This document shows, in pieces, positions 53,343 to 61,733 of a DNA stretch of 64,000 bases. Each line of letters starts with the position of its first letter. The stretch's first letter is position 1. Both the position numbers and the translations under genes were made by a program. The notes below the pieces were generated by a model, which made no database searches, had not been told where the DNA came from, and worked only from the letters and a program-made list of their open reading frames with translations. The DNA is taken from contig DATGJN010000073.1 of NCBI GenBank assembly GCA_035295165.1, positions 1 to 64,000 on the forward strand, read 5' to 3'. The stretch comes from a bacterium (GTDB lineage: Bacteria; Sysuimicrobiota; Sysuimicrobiia; Sysuimicrobiales; Segetimicrobiaceae).

Positions 53343-54320
53343 CTACGAACTTCTCGGATGCAACGCCGACCGCGCGGCGATCCCGAACGCCCGCTCTGCG
53401 TTTTTCCAGTAGATCTGCGACAGCACGTCTTCGGGGAGGTCGAGGCCGCGCAGCATCGGAGTGCCGTCGGCGTCCGGATCCGGGATCGGCGACGGGCACT
53501 CGAGATCCGTTTCCCAGAACATCTGGTGCACCCAATAGCGCACCGTATAGCGCACGGGGTCGGACTCCTTCAGGACCACCTGGTCGGTCCCGAAGCAGAT
53601 CCGCTCCGCCCACCGTCGGAAGAACTCCCTGGCCTGGACCCGTTGTTTCCCCAGTTCACGGACGATCCACTTCGTCGCGCTCGTGTCTAGGTGGAGGTTC
53701 GGATACCGCTTCAACAGGTCCGTGAGGTGGTCCAGGTGCTCGGGATCGCCCCCCATGTGCGCGGCCAGGAACGGGACCCCGGGGAACTGCCGCAGGCGCG
53801 TCTCTAGCATCGGATACTGTTGCTGTTTCGTGCCGTACTTCGCGGGGTCGTATTTGCGCTCGAACCAGCGGTCGGGGTCGCTGACGTGGACCAGCACCCC
53901 GAGTCCGTGGTCGGCGATCGCCCGAAACACCGGGTCGAGCCGCGGGTCGTCGAAGAGCAGGTCCAGACGGTCGCGGACCCGCGGCGCGAACCAGAACTTG
54001 ATGAGCGGCGCCCCGTGGGCACGCGCCTTCGGGATCATCCGGAGCGTCCGGTCCTCGAACGGCACGGGGGACTGCCAGTGCTCGCGCGCCGCGATCACGA
54101 TCTCGTCCGGGTAACGCGCACGGAGCTCCACCCCCTCCTCGAGCGGCGTGATCGCGACGATTCGGTTGACGCCGTAGACCCGCGCCGCATCCACTAGTTC
54201 GTGGTTGGTGGCCGGTTCGGTCATGTGCGTGTGGACGTCCACGATGGGCCCGCGGACCTTGCGCGGCGGCGGCGTCCGGAACCCCGTGGCCTGTGCGTCG
54301 TCGAGCGGCTGTCCGTGCAT
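53343..54320 (-). CDS. Amidohydrolase_2-family protein
   Basis: A 325-residue TIM-barrel hydrolase with the metal motif VDVHTHMTEPAT near residue 28, LVHVSDPDRWFER, VPFLAAHMGGDPEHLDHL and FGTDQVV near the end. It resembles decarboxylase/hydrolase members of PF04909. Substrate unknown. ATG 54320 gives a usual N-terminus; the frame is open much further upstream but overlaps the aldehyde dehydrogenase leader. It is divergent from the aldehyde dehydrogenase operon. Confidence 0.85.
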   Translation of the reverse strand: MHGQPLDDAQATGFRTPPPRKVRGPIVDVHTHMTEPATNHELVDAARVYGVNRIVAITPLEEGVELRARYPDEIVIAAREHWQSPVPFEDRTLRMIPKARAHGAPLIKFWFAPRVRDRLDLLFDDPRLDPVFRAIADHGLGVLVHVSDPDRWFERKYDPAKYGTKQQQYPMLETRLRQFPGVPFLAAHMGGDPEHLDHLTDLLKRYPNLHLDTSATKWIVRELGKQRVQAREFFRRWAERICFGTDQVVLKESDPVRYTVRYWVHQMFWETDLECPSPIPDPDADGTPMLRGLDLPEDVLSQIYWKNAERAFGIAARSALHPRSS

Positions 54321-54531
54321 TCCGATCTCCCGGGAGCGCCGCGTGCGTGCACGGCGGTCCCCGTTGGTGCACAACGCCCTGATCCATCGCAGGCTTCCAA
54401 GGGGAGGAGTTTCGTTTTGGCGGGCGGAAGACCCTCGCGCCGATATGGACCGCACGGCGCGGCGGGCTGCCCGGCCGCGCCCAGGACGCCACCGCGGGCC
54501 CGGCCCGCGACGCGAACGGCGAGGAGAATCC

Positions 54532-55986
54532 ATGAGCACCGCGCAGGACGCGCAGCGCACCCGCGTTATCGTCGACACCAATCCCGCCGACTCCGGCGAC
54601 GTGCTGGCCGAGGTGGCCTCGCAAACGGCCGCCGATGTCGCCCGCGCGATCGAGGGGGCCAAGCGCGCCTACCCCGCGTGGAGGGCCACGCCGCCGCCGG
54701 AGCGAGGACGGATACTCGCCCGCGCCGCGGCGCTCGCGCGGGCCAGGCTCGACGAGCTTGCGCGCCTGCTCACGCGCGAGGAGGGCAAGATCCTCAGCGA
54801 GGCGCGGGGCGAGGTGCTGAAAGGGATCAACCTGCTCGAGTGGTACTCGGGCGAAGGGTTCCGGCTCGGTGGCAAGACGCGGCCGTCGGAGATGCCGACC
54901 ACGCTGCTGTGGACGATGCGGCAGCCCGTCGGCGTGGTCGCGGTGATCACGCCCTGGAACTTTCCCTGGGCGGAACCCGCGTGGAAGGTTGCCCCTGCGC
55001 TCGTCGCCGGCAACACGGTGCTCCTCAAGCCGGCGTCCCTCACGCCCCTCGTGGCCCAGCGGTACGTCGAGATTCTGACAGAAGCGGGCCTTCCGGACGG
55101 CGTGCTGACGTTGATCGTCGGGGCAGGTGGGGAGGTCGGGAATGCGTTGGTGACCGACCCCGAGATCCGCGCTGTGTCGTTTACGGGGTCGTGCGAGATC
55201 GGCGGCGACGTATATGCGCGCGCAGCCGGGCGCCTCGCCAAGGTCACGTGTGAGATGGGCGGGAAGAACGCCGTGGTGGTCATGCCCGATGCGGACCTGG
55301 ACCTGGCCGCGACCGGGATTGCGCAGGGGGCGTTCGGGAGCACCGGCCAGCGTTGCACGGCGACGAGTTTGGGCGTCGTGCATCGCGACGTGTCGGCACG
55401 GATGCGCGACCTCGTCGTCGATCGGGCGCGGGCGCTTCGGGTCGGCAACGGGCTCGAGGACGGCGTCGAGATGGGGCCGCTCGTGGACGCCCACCAACTC
55501 GAGACCGTGCTCGGCTATATCGAGGCCGGCCGTCGCGACGGCGCACGCCTGCTGACCGGCGGGCGTCGGCTCGCCGACGGGGCGCGGGCGCGCGGGTTCT
55601 TCGTCGAGCCCACCGTGTTCGCGGACGTGCGGCCCGCCCACCGCATCGCGCGGGAGGAGATCTTCGGGCCCGTGCTGTCGCTGATCGAGGTGACATCTCT
55701 CGACGAGGCACTTGAGGTGACGAACGGCTTGCGCTACGGCCTCACGTCATCGATCTACGCCAGCGACGCGAACACGATCATGCGGTTCGTGGACGGGGTC
55801 GAGGCGGGGATGGTGCACGTCAACTCACCGACGGTCGGCGGCGAGGCGCAGATCCCGTTCGGGGGGATCAAGTGGAGCGGGGCCGGCGGTCGGGAGATGG
55901 CGGAGGAGGGCTTGGAGTTTTTCACCGAACTGAAGAGCGTGTTCTTCGACTACACCGGCCGCGCGCGCTCGGGCAACGTCTACTAG
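54532..55986 (+). CDS. NAD(P)-dependent aldehyde dehydrogenase
   Basis: A 484-residue ALDH with the cofactor-binding TPWNFPWAEPAWKVAPAL, the catalytic glutamate in VTCEMGGKN and the nucleophile cysteine in GSTGQRCTATS. The C-terminal EIFGPVLSLIEVTSLDEALE and PFGGIKWSGAGGREMAEEGL are typical. It resembles the 2,5-dioxovalerate/succinate semialdehyde subgroup. ATG 54532 follows GAGGAGAATCC. It begins a long same-strand series (M20 deacylase, ECF transporter) and may be co-expressed with it, suggesting a catabolic or uptake role. Confidence 0.93.
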   Translation: MSTAQDAQRTRVIVDTNPADSGDVLAEVASQTAADVARAIEGAKRAYPAWRATPPPERGRILARAAALARARLDELARLLTREEGKILSEARGEVLKGINLLEWYSGEGFRLGGKTRPSEMPTTLLWTMRQPVGVVAVITPWNFPWAEPAWKVAPALVAGNTVLLKPASLTPLVAQRYVEILTEAGLPDGVLTLIVGAGGEVGNALVTDPEIRAVSFTGSCEIGGDVYARAAGRLAKVTCEMGGKNAVVVMPDADLDLAATGIAQGAFGSTGQRCTATSLGVVHRDVSARMRDLVVDRARALRVGNGLEDGVEMGPLVDAHQLETVLGYIEAGRRDGARLLTGGRRLADGARARGFFVEPTVFADVRPAHRIAREEIFGPVLSLIEVTSLDEALEVTNGLRYGLTSSIYASDANTIMRFVDGVEAGMVHVNSPTVGGEAQIPFGGIKWSGAGGREMAEEGLEFFTELKSVFFDYTGRARSGNVY

Positions 55987-56031
55987 CGCGTGCACCGGCG
56001 CCCGCCCACGTCGTGCCGGTGCCATCGGTCG

Positions 56032-57261
56032 ATGAGTGACGCCCCCCGCGCGGTTGACGACGCGTTGGCCGCCATCGACGACGCGTACGTGGTCGACCTG
56101 GCGCGCCGGCTCGTGCGGACGCCGAGCGTCTTTCGCCCGGGCGAGCCGGGCGGCGACGAGACCGCGGCGGCGGGTCTCGTGGCGTCGGAACTCCGCGCGC
56201 TCGGCCTCGAGGTCCACGTCGAGGAGGTCGCGCCGGGCCGCCCCAACGTGATCGGGGATTGGATCAGCGCCGCGCCCGGTCCCCTGCTGATCCTCGAAGG
56301 CCACACCGACGTCGTGACCGAGGGCGACGCGTCACTGTGGTCCGTGCCGCCGTTCGACGGCATCATCCGCGACGGGCGGCTCTACGGGCGCGGCGCGGCC
56401 GACATGAAGGGCGGCGTCGCCGCGGCGATCGCGGCCGTGCGTGCGCTGCGGGACGCCGGCGTCCAACTGCGCGGCCGCGTGCGCCTCGCGATCGTGGCGG
56501 ACGAGGAAGGCATGATGCTCGGCATCAAGACGTTCGTCCGGAACGGTTGGGCCGACGGCGCCGTGGGCGCGATCATCTGCGAGCCCGAGGCGAACTGTCC
56601 CTGCCTGGTCCAGAAGGGCGCGATGCGGGCGGTGGCGCGGTTTCAGGGCCGCATGGCGCACGGGGCGATGCCCACGACCGGGATCAACCCGATTCCCTCG
56701 GCCGCCGCGTTCGTCGGGCGCGCCGCGGAGCTGGAGACGGCGTACGCGGCGCGGTACGGGGACCACCCGCTGCTCGGCCGGCCGAGCGTCACCCCGACGG
56801 TGTGCCGGGCCGGGGACCTCGCGCAACTGAACGTGATGCCGGCCGATGCGCTCGTCGCGCTCGACATCCGCACGATCCCCGGGCAGGCCCACGCGACGAT
56901 TCACGCGGATCTCGACCGGGCCGCGGCGGCTGCCGCCGCGGCGGTGCCCGGCTGCCGGGGCGCGGTCGAGGTCATCGAGGAGCGGCCCTGGACCGAAACG
57001 TCTCCCGAGGCGGTCGTCGTGCGGGCGGTCGAGCAGGCGTGTCGCCGCGTCCAGGGGCGCGAGCCGGAACGTCGCGGGGTGCCCGGGGCGACCGACGGGA
57101 CGTTTCTCAACGCCTGGGCGGCGGTGCCGATCGTGACGATCGGCCCCGGCGACGTGACGATCCCGCATCAGGTCGACGAGTTCGTTCGGATCGCGGATCT
57201 CGTGGAGGCCGCTCGTATCTTCGCGGCCGCCGCTTGCTACTGTCTCGGCGCTCCGTTGTGA
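56032..57261 (+). CDS. M20 peptidase/deacylase (ArgE/DapE type)
   Basis: The 409-residue product has the M20 metal motifs LILEGHTDVVTEG, RGAADMKGGVAAAIA and the catalytic Glu-Glu in IVADEEGMM, followed by CEPEAN and, near the end, TIGPGDVTIPHQVDEF. The dimerisation domain lies between residues 200 and 320. It should hydrolyse an amide bond of a small N-acyl compound. Its TGA overlaps the EcfA GTG (GTGA), so it is in the transporter operon and may process the imported compound. Confidence 0.9.
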   Translation: MSDAPRAVDDALAAIDDAYVVDLARRLVRTPSVFRPGEPGGDETAAAGLVASELRALGLEVHVEEVAPGRPNVIGDWISAAPGPLLILEGHTDVVTEGDASLWSVPPFDGIIRDGRLYGRGAADMKGGVAAAIAAVRALRDAGVQLRGRVRLAIVADEEGMMLGIKTFVRNGWADGAVGAIICEPEANCPCLVQKGAMRAVARFQGRMAHGAMPTTGINPIPSAAAFVGRAAELETAYAARYGDHPLLGRPSVTPTVCRAGDLAQLNVMPADALVALDIRTIPGQAHATIHADLDRAAAAAAAAVPGCRGAVEVIEERPWTETSPEAVVVRAVEQACRRVQGREPERRGVPGATDGTFLNAWAAVPIVTIGPGDVTIPHQVDEFVRIADLVEAARIFAAAACYCLGAPL

Positions 57262-58109
57262 CCGGCGCCCCGCTGATCGCCTGCGAGGGCGTAGAGTTCG
57301 GGTACGGGGTTCGGTCGGACGGCGGAGCCCTCGTGCTGCGGGGCGTGTCCCTGCGGTTGGCGGGCGGCGAGCATGTGGCGATCATTGGTCCGAACGGCTC
57401 GGGGAAGTCCACGCTTGCGCGACATCTGAACGCCCTGTTGCGGCCGTGGGCCGGGACCGTTCGCGTCTGCGGGCTCGACACGCAAGATCCGGCGCACACG
57501 CGCGCGATCCGCCAAACGGTCGGGATGGTGTTCCAGCATCCCGACAGCCAGATGGTCGCGACGATCGTCGAGGAGGATGTCGCGTTCGGTCCGGAAAACC
57601 TGGGCGTGCCCCACGAGGAGCTGCGCGAACGCGTGCGTGAGTCGCTGGCGTTCGTCGAGATGTGGGAGGATCGGGCCCGACCGCCGCACATGCTCTCGGC
57701 TGGGCAGAAGCAGCGCGTGGCGATCGCCGGCGTGCTGGCGATGCGGCCCGCGTGCGTGGTGCTGGACGAGGCGACCTCAATGCTCGACCCGCGGGGGCGC
57801 GAGGACATCGCGCGCATCGTCGCGGGCCTGCGCCGGAAGGGCACGGCGGTCGTGTCGATCACGCACTTGATGGGCGAGGCCGCGGTCGCGGACCGCGTCG
57901 TCGTGCTGGCGCGCGGCGCCGTCGTGGCGGAGGGGCCCCCGCGAGAGGTCTTTGCCGAGGCGGCCCGCCTGCAGGAGATCGGGTTGGACCTGCCGCCCGT
58001 GACCGCGCTCGCGCTGCGCCTCAGGCGCGAGATCCCAGATTTTCCCGCGAACGTCCTGACCGTGGACGAGATCGTCGACGCCATCACCGCGCGCGCCGAG
58101 GCTCAATGA
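57258..58109 (+). CDS. ecfA1: ECF transporter ATPase, first subunit
   Basis: A 283-residue ATPase with Walker A GPNGSGKST, the Q-loop VFQHPDSQM, signature LSAGQKQRVAIAGVL and Walker B VVLDEATSMLDP. The Q-loop and the QKQRVAIAG signature are typical of group II ECF ATPases (CbiO/EcfA). It energises vitamin or metal uptake with EcfA' and EcfT. It overlaps the M20 gene and the next ATPase gene; which of the two is EcfA1 is a matter of convention. Confidence 0.93.
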   Translation: MTGAPLIACEGVEFGYGVRSDGGALVLRGVSLRLAGGEHVAIIGPNGSGKSTLARHLNALLRPWAGTVRVCGLDTQDPAHTRAIRQTVGMVFQHPDSQMVATIVEEDVAFGPENLGVPHEELRERVRESLAFVEMWEDRARPPHMLSAGQKQRVAIAGVLAMRPACVVLDEATSMLDPRGREDIARIVAGLRRKGTAVVSITHLMGEAAVADRVVVLARGAVVAEGPPREVFAEAARLQEIGLDLPPVTALALRLRREIPDFPANVLTVDEIVDAITARAEAQ

Positions 58110-59047
58110 CGGCGCGGGACGCCGCCGGGGATCGAGGCCAGCCGGTGTCCGGCGGCACCGTGGGTCGGGACGCGGCGGGTCGCGCCGAACCGCTCATCCA
58201 CGTCGAGGACCTGTGGCACACCTACATGAAGGGGACCCCGTTTGCGCAGACGGCGCTGCGCGGGGTGACGGTGGAGATCCGCGCCGGCGAGGTCGTCGGG
58301 ATCATCGGCCACACCGGGTCGGGGAAGTCGACGCTGATGCAGTACCTGAACGGCCTGCTCCGGCCCGCGCGGGGCCGTGTACGTGTGGCGGGCCACGACT
58401 TGGCGCGCCCCGACGTCGACATCGCGGCGGTGCGCCGGTTCGTCGGCGTTGTGTTTCAGGATCCCGAGGACCAGGTGTTCGAGCCGCTCGTCGGGGACGA
58501 CGTCGCCTACGGCCCGCGTCAGCTTGGGTGCGCCCCGGCGGAACTGCGTGAGCGCGTGCGCTGGGGGATGGACGCCGTGGGGCTTCCCTTCGAGGCGTTC
58601 AAGGATCGCTACACGTATACGCTGAGCGGCGGCGAGCTGCGCAAGACCGCGCTCGCCGGAGTGCTAGCGATGCGCCCGCAGGTGCTCGTGCTCGACGAAC
58701 CCACGTCGGGGCTCGACCCCGGCGCCCGGCGGGACCTTCGGGAGCGGCTCCAGGCGCTGCGCGACCGCGACGGGCTCACCCTGGTCCTCGTGTCCCACGA
58801 TATGGACGAGATCGCGCGCCTCAGCGACCGAGTGTACGTCCTGCACGCCGGCGCGGTCGTCGCCTCGGGCCCGCCGCGGGACGTGTTCGCCCGGGCCGAC
58901 GCGCTGGCACCGTACGGGCTCATGCCGCCGCATGCAACCCAGGTGTGCGACCGCCTCCGGGCCCGCGGGCTGGCAGTGCGGGCCGACGCGCTCACGATTG
59001 AGGAAGCGGGGGACGCGATCGCGGCCCTGCTCCGGGGGAACCGGTGA
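58106..59047 (+). CDS. ecfA2: ECF transporter ATPase, second subunit
   Basis: A 313-residue ATPase with Walker A GHTGSGKST, Q-loop VFQDPEDQVF, signature LSGGELRKTALAGVLAM and Walker B VLVLDEPTSGLDP. It has about 30 extra N-terminal residues. The GHTGSGKST form is typical of the EcfA' partner. It overlaps the upstream ATPase by an ATGA and EcfT by a GTGA. Confidence 0.93.
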   Translation: MTARDAAGDRGQPVSGGTVGRDAAGRAEPLIHVEDLWHTYMKGTPFAQTALRGVTVEIRAGEVVGIIGHTGSGKSTLMQYLNGLLRPARGRVRVAGHDLARPDVDIAAVRRFVGVVFQDPEDQVFEPLVGDDVAYGPRQLGCAPAELRERVRWGMDAVGLPFEAFKDRYTYTLSGGELRKTALAGVLAMRPQVLVLDEPTSGLDPGARRDLRERLQALRDRDGLTLVLVSHDMDEIARLSDRVYVLHAGAVVASGPPRDVFARADALAPYGLMPPHATQVCDRLRARGLAVRADALTIEEAGDAIAALLRGNR

Positions 59048-59883
59048 ACGAGTTCGAGCTGCTCCGGAACATCACGATCGGTCAGTACTTGCCGACGGGC
59101 TCCTGCCTCCACCGGCTGGATCCCCGCGCCAAGATCGTCGCGGCGATCTTCGTGGTCGGCGCGGTCACGTTCACCCCGAGCCTCGTCGGCAACGCGTGCC
59201 TGTTGGTCGCGTGCCTCGCGATCGTGTGGCTCGGCCGCATCCCCCTTTCGTACGCGCTGCGCGGCCTGCTGCCCGCGGTCCCGCTCCTGGTGGTCCTCGC
59301 GGTGATGCAGCTGCTGTTCTTCGGACGGAACTACGACCCGACGAGCCCGGTGGTGTTCCGATGGGGATGGATCGTCGTGACCGCCGCGGTGCTCAAGCTG
59401 GTCGTGATTTCCGCGGCGCGGTTCGTGGAGCTGCTGCTGGTGACGAGCGTCTTCACGCTCTCGACCAAGACGACCGAGCTCACGCTCGGCATTGAGAGCC
59501 TGCTCCGCCCGCTGCGGCGGCTGCGGGTGCCGGCGCACGAGCTCGCCCTGGTGGTCACAATCGCGATCCGGTTCGTGCCCACGCTCGCGCTCGAGGCGGA
59601 ACGGCTGATGAAGGCCCAGGCGTCGCGCGGCGGACGCCTGGGCGCGAGCCGCTGGCGGCTCGTGACGCGCGTCCGGCAACTGCTGCCGATCCTCGTTCCG
59701 CTGTTCACGTTCGCGCTGCGGCGCGGCGAGGAGTTGATCGTCGCGATGGAGGCGCGCGCCTACACGGGCGGCGAGGGCCGGACCTCCTACACCGTGCTGC
59801 GCAGCGGGCCGGGCGACTGGGCCGCGGTCGCCGCCGGGGCGCTTTTCCTCGCGGCGATGCTGCTGGCGCCGTTTCCCGTTTGA
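59044..59883 (+). CDS. ecfT: ECF transporter transmembrane subunit EcfT
   Basis: A 279-residue membrane protein. It shows HRLDPRAKIVAAIFVVGAVT at the start, five or so hydrophobic segments, and two coupling motifs with Ala/Arg (MKAQASRGGRLGASRW; MEARAYTGGEG), the ARG-type helices that contact the ATPases. It forms the scaffold to which S components bind. GTG 59044 overlaps the ATPase stop. A 107-base gap separates it from the S-component gene. Confidence 0.92.
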   Translation: MNEFELLRNITIGQYLPTGSCLHRLDPRAKIVAAIFVVGAVTFTPSLVGNACLLVACLAIVWLGRIPLSYALRGLLPAVPLLVVLAVMQLLFFGRNYDPTSPVVFRWGWIVVTAAVLKLVVISAARFVELLLVTSVFTLSTKTTELTLGIESLLRPLRRLRVPAHELALVVTIAIRFVPTLALEAERLMKAQASRGGRLGASRWRLVTRVRQLLPILVPLFTFALRRGEELIVAMEARAYTGGEGRTSYTVLRSGPGDWAAVAAGALFLAAMLLAPFPV

Positions 59884-59990
59884 CGGAGCGTCCGAGTGAG
59901 CAGGGAGCGTGTCGGCGTATGGGGAATCCCGCGGCAGGCCCCGCTGGGGGTGGTCCGACACGCACCGTGGGATGAGGGGAGGGAGCGGTG

Positions 59991-60542
59991 ATGCAGGACG
60001 CAGGACGAAGTGCACTCTCCACCCGGGGCATCGTGATCTCCGCGGTCCTCGCGGCAGTCGCAATCTTCTTGGGCGCGACGCGCCTCGGGTTCATACCCAC
60101 GCCGACGGGGATCGCCGCGACGATCATGCACGTGCCGGCGATCATCGGCGGCGTTCTGGAAGGGCCTGTCGTCGGCGGCATCATCGGGACGATCTTCGGA
60201 CTGTACAGCTTCTTCTACGCCACCGTGCCGATGTTCAAAGACCCGATCGTGGCGATCCTGCCGCGTATTTTCATCGGCATCTTTGCGGCGTGGGCCTATC
60301 TGTCGCTGCGCCGGTCGAGCGAGTTCTGGGCGATCGTGGTGGCGGCGATCGTCGGCACCGCGACGAACACCGTGCTCGTGCTCGGGTTCGGCGTCGTCCG
60401 GCACTACCTGCCCGCCAAGGTGGCGTGGGTCGTCGGGGTCACGCACGGCATTCCGGAGGTGGTCGTCGCCGTGATCATCTCGGTCGCCGTCCTGGTCCCC
60501 TGGAAGCGCGCGCACCGCGGACAAGCGCGGGCGCGAGTCTAG
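59991..60542 (+). CDS. ECF transporter S component, substrate unknown
   Basis: A 183-residue membrane protein with six hydrophobic segments and the loop PAIIGGVLEGPVVGGIIGTI, typical of ECF S components of the PF12822 type (folate, pantothenate and similar). It binds the substrate and docks on EcfT. The neighbouring genes (M20 deacylase, aldehyde dehydrogenase) do not identify the substrate. ATG 59991, or GTG 59988 just before it, follows GAGGGGAGGGA. A bidirectional terminator hairpin lies just downstream. Confidence 0.85.
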   Translation: MQDAGRSALSTRGIVISAVLAAVAIFLGATRLGFIPTPTGIAATIMHVPAIIGGVLEGPVVGGIIGTIFGLYSFFYATVPMFKDPIVAILPRIFIGIFAAWAYLSLRRSSEFWAIVVAAIVGTATNTVLVLGFGVVRHYLPAKVAWVVGVTHGIPEVVVAVIISVAVLVPWKRAHRGQARARV

Positions 60543-60554
60543 CACAGCCCCGGC

Positions 60555-60588
60555 GCGGGCGACGGCCGCTGCGGCGGCCGCCGCCCGC
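60555..60588. terminator. Bidirectional hairpin between S component and queT
   Basis: A stem of about fifteen base pairs with one mismatch (60555-60569 with 60574-60588) around a four-base loop, in a very GC-rich stretch between two convergent genes. No T-tract on either side. Confidence 0.5.
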
Positions 60589-60599
60589 CCGGCGGGGAC

Positions 60600-61094
60600 C
60601 TATCGGGCGTCGGCCGCGCGGGCGCCCAGCACGCGGCGGAGCGCCAGGTGTACGGGCCACATCACCGGCACCCCCAGCACGATCAACAGCGCCTCGCTCG
60701 CCAGGATCGGCGGTGCGATCGCGGCGAACGGAGCGCGCAGCAGCACCGACAACATCGTCCCCACCGCCGCGGCGGTGATCGCCGCGTACACGGCGGCGCC
60801 GAGATACGCGTTGACCCGTCCCACCCGCCAGCACGCCCACGCGCCGACCAAGTTGGCGAACGGCATCCACACGAGCTCCCACGGACCCGCGAACGGGCTG
60901 CCGAGATTCCCAAGGAAGTTGCCGATGACGAACGCGGGGATGAGCTCGGGTTCCCAGAGGACCAGCGGTTTGAGCGTCTCGGCCAACCGCAACTGCAACG
61001 GTCCGTACGACGCGGGGGCGAGGTAGAGCGTCAGCGCGGCGTATGCGGCCGCCACCACCCCGATCTGAGCGATCCTGGCCACCGGCGTTCTCAC
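60600..61094 (-). CDS. queT: QueT-type ECF S component
   Basis: A 164-residue membrane protein with the QueT pattern: YAALTLYLAPASYGPLQLRL near the start, ETLKPLVLWEPELIPAFVIG and NFLGNLGSPFAGPWELVW, then VNAYLGAAVYAAITAAAVGT. QueT imports queuosine precursors (preQ1 or preQ0). GTG 61094 overlaps the queF TGA (GTGA), so the two are coupled. The gene converges on the ECF module, the likely energiser. Confidence 0.88.
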   Translation of the reverse strand: MRTPVARIAQIGVVAAAYAALTLYLAPASYGPLQLRLAETLKPLVLWEPELIPAFVIGNFLGNLGSPFAGPWELVWMPFANLVGAWACWRVGRVNAYLGAAVYAAITAAAVGTMLSVLLRAPFAAIAPPILASEALLIVLGVPVMWPVHLALRRVLGARAADAR

Positions 61095-61549
61095 CGCGGC
61101 GCTCCGGGCCAACGGACCCTGACGACGGTATGGATTCCCCCGCGCACCCGGTAGTCCAGGTCCACCTCCATCCACGCCGGCGCGCAGGAGGCGACGAGGT
61201 CCCCGAGGATGCGGTTCGCGGCGTGCTCCTGGTAGATGCCAACGGGTCGATACGTGAGCAGATAGAACTTCAACGACCGAAGCTCAAGGATCCGGTCCTG
61301 CGGCATGTACCGGACCGTGACCGTCCCGAAATCTGGCAGCCCGGACCACGGGCAGACCGCCGTGAACTCATCCGTCGAGATCTCGACGGTTGCCGGGGAT
61401 CCCGGGTACTCGTAGGAAAACGTCTCCAGCACATCCGCCCGGATCGCCGACGTGTCGCGAATCTCGAGGTCCGGCGGAGCCGGCTCGCCCACGGCTCCCC
61501 GTCCGGCCACGGGGACGGCGGGCGGCCGTGTGTTCTGATGGTGTGCCAC
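61091..61549 (-). CDS. queF: NADPH-dependent 7-cyano-7-deazaguanine reductase
   Basis: A 152-residue reductase with the catalytic cysteine in FTAVCPWSGLPDFGTV, the ELRSLKFYLLTYR motif and YQEHAANRI, the family's H-E region. QueF reduces preQ0 to preQ1 in queuosine synthesis. GTG 61549 has AAGGAG eight bases upstream; ATG 61554 would be too close to that site. The length matches the short type-I enzyme. Upstream I looked for a preQ1 aptamer and saw none. Confidence 0.94.
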   Translation of the reverse strand: MAHHQNTRPPAVPVAGRGAVGEPAPPDLEIRDTSAIRADVLETFSYEYPGSPATVEISTDEFTAVCPWSGLPDFGTVTVRYMPQDRILELRSLKFYLLTYRPVGIYQEHAANRILGDLVASCAPAWMEVDLDYRVRGGIHTVVRVRWPGAPR

Positions 61550-61573
61550 GTCATGGGCTCCTTTTCGAAGAAA

Positions 61574-61602
61574 TTGAACCCCTGGTCGTCCTGTGGTAGA
61601 AT
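61574..61602 (+). promoter_or_regulatory. SigA-type promoter for the DEAD-like gene
   Basis: TTGAAC (61574-61579), 17 bases, TAGAAT (61597-61602). Start near 61609 gives a leader of about 125 bases. Confidence 0.7.
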
Positions 61603-61639
61603 AGTAGCAGAAAGTTCACTTTTTCGCGTCCTTTGACGG

Positions 61640-61662
61640 CGGGAGGCCGAAGGGCTCTCCCG
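61640..61662 (+). promoter_or_regulatory. Leader hairpin upstream of the DEAD-like gene
   Basis: CGGGAG (61640-61645) pairs with CTCCCG (61657-61662) and GCC with GGC inside, T61656 bulged, closing a GAAG tetraloop. It lies in the 5' leader; a TTCTGTGTGTGT run follows. It may be an attenuator, a protein-binding site or a stabilising hairpin. Confidence 0.4.
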
Positions 61663-61733
61663 TTCTGTGTGTGTCCCAGACCCCCGGTCTCGCGCGTCTG
61701 CGGGCACACGACGCAGACCCTCACGAGGGGCGT

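Noticed and set aside
53656-55641. 661-residue minus-strand frame
   Set aside because: It is antisense to the aldehyde dehydrogenase, with no domain, and is produced by the high GC content.
61550-61680. preQ1 riboswitch upstream of queF
   Set aside because: No preQ1-I loop or A-rich tail and no preQ1-II pattern was found on the minus strand.
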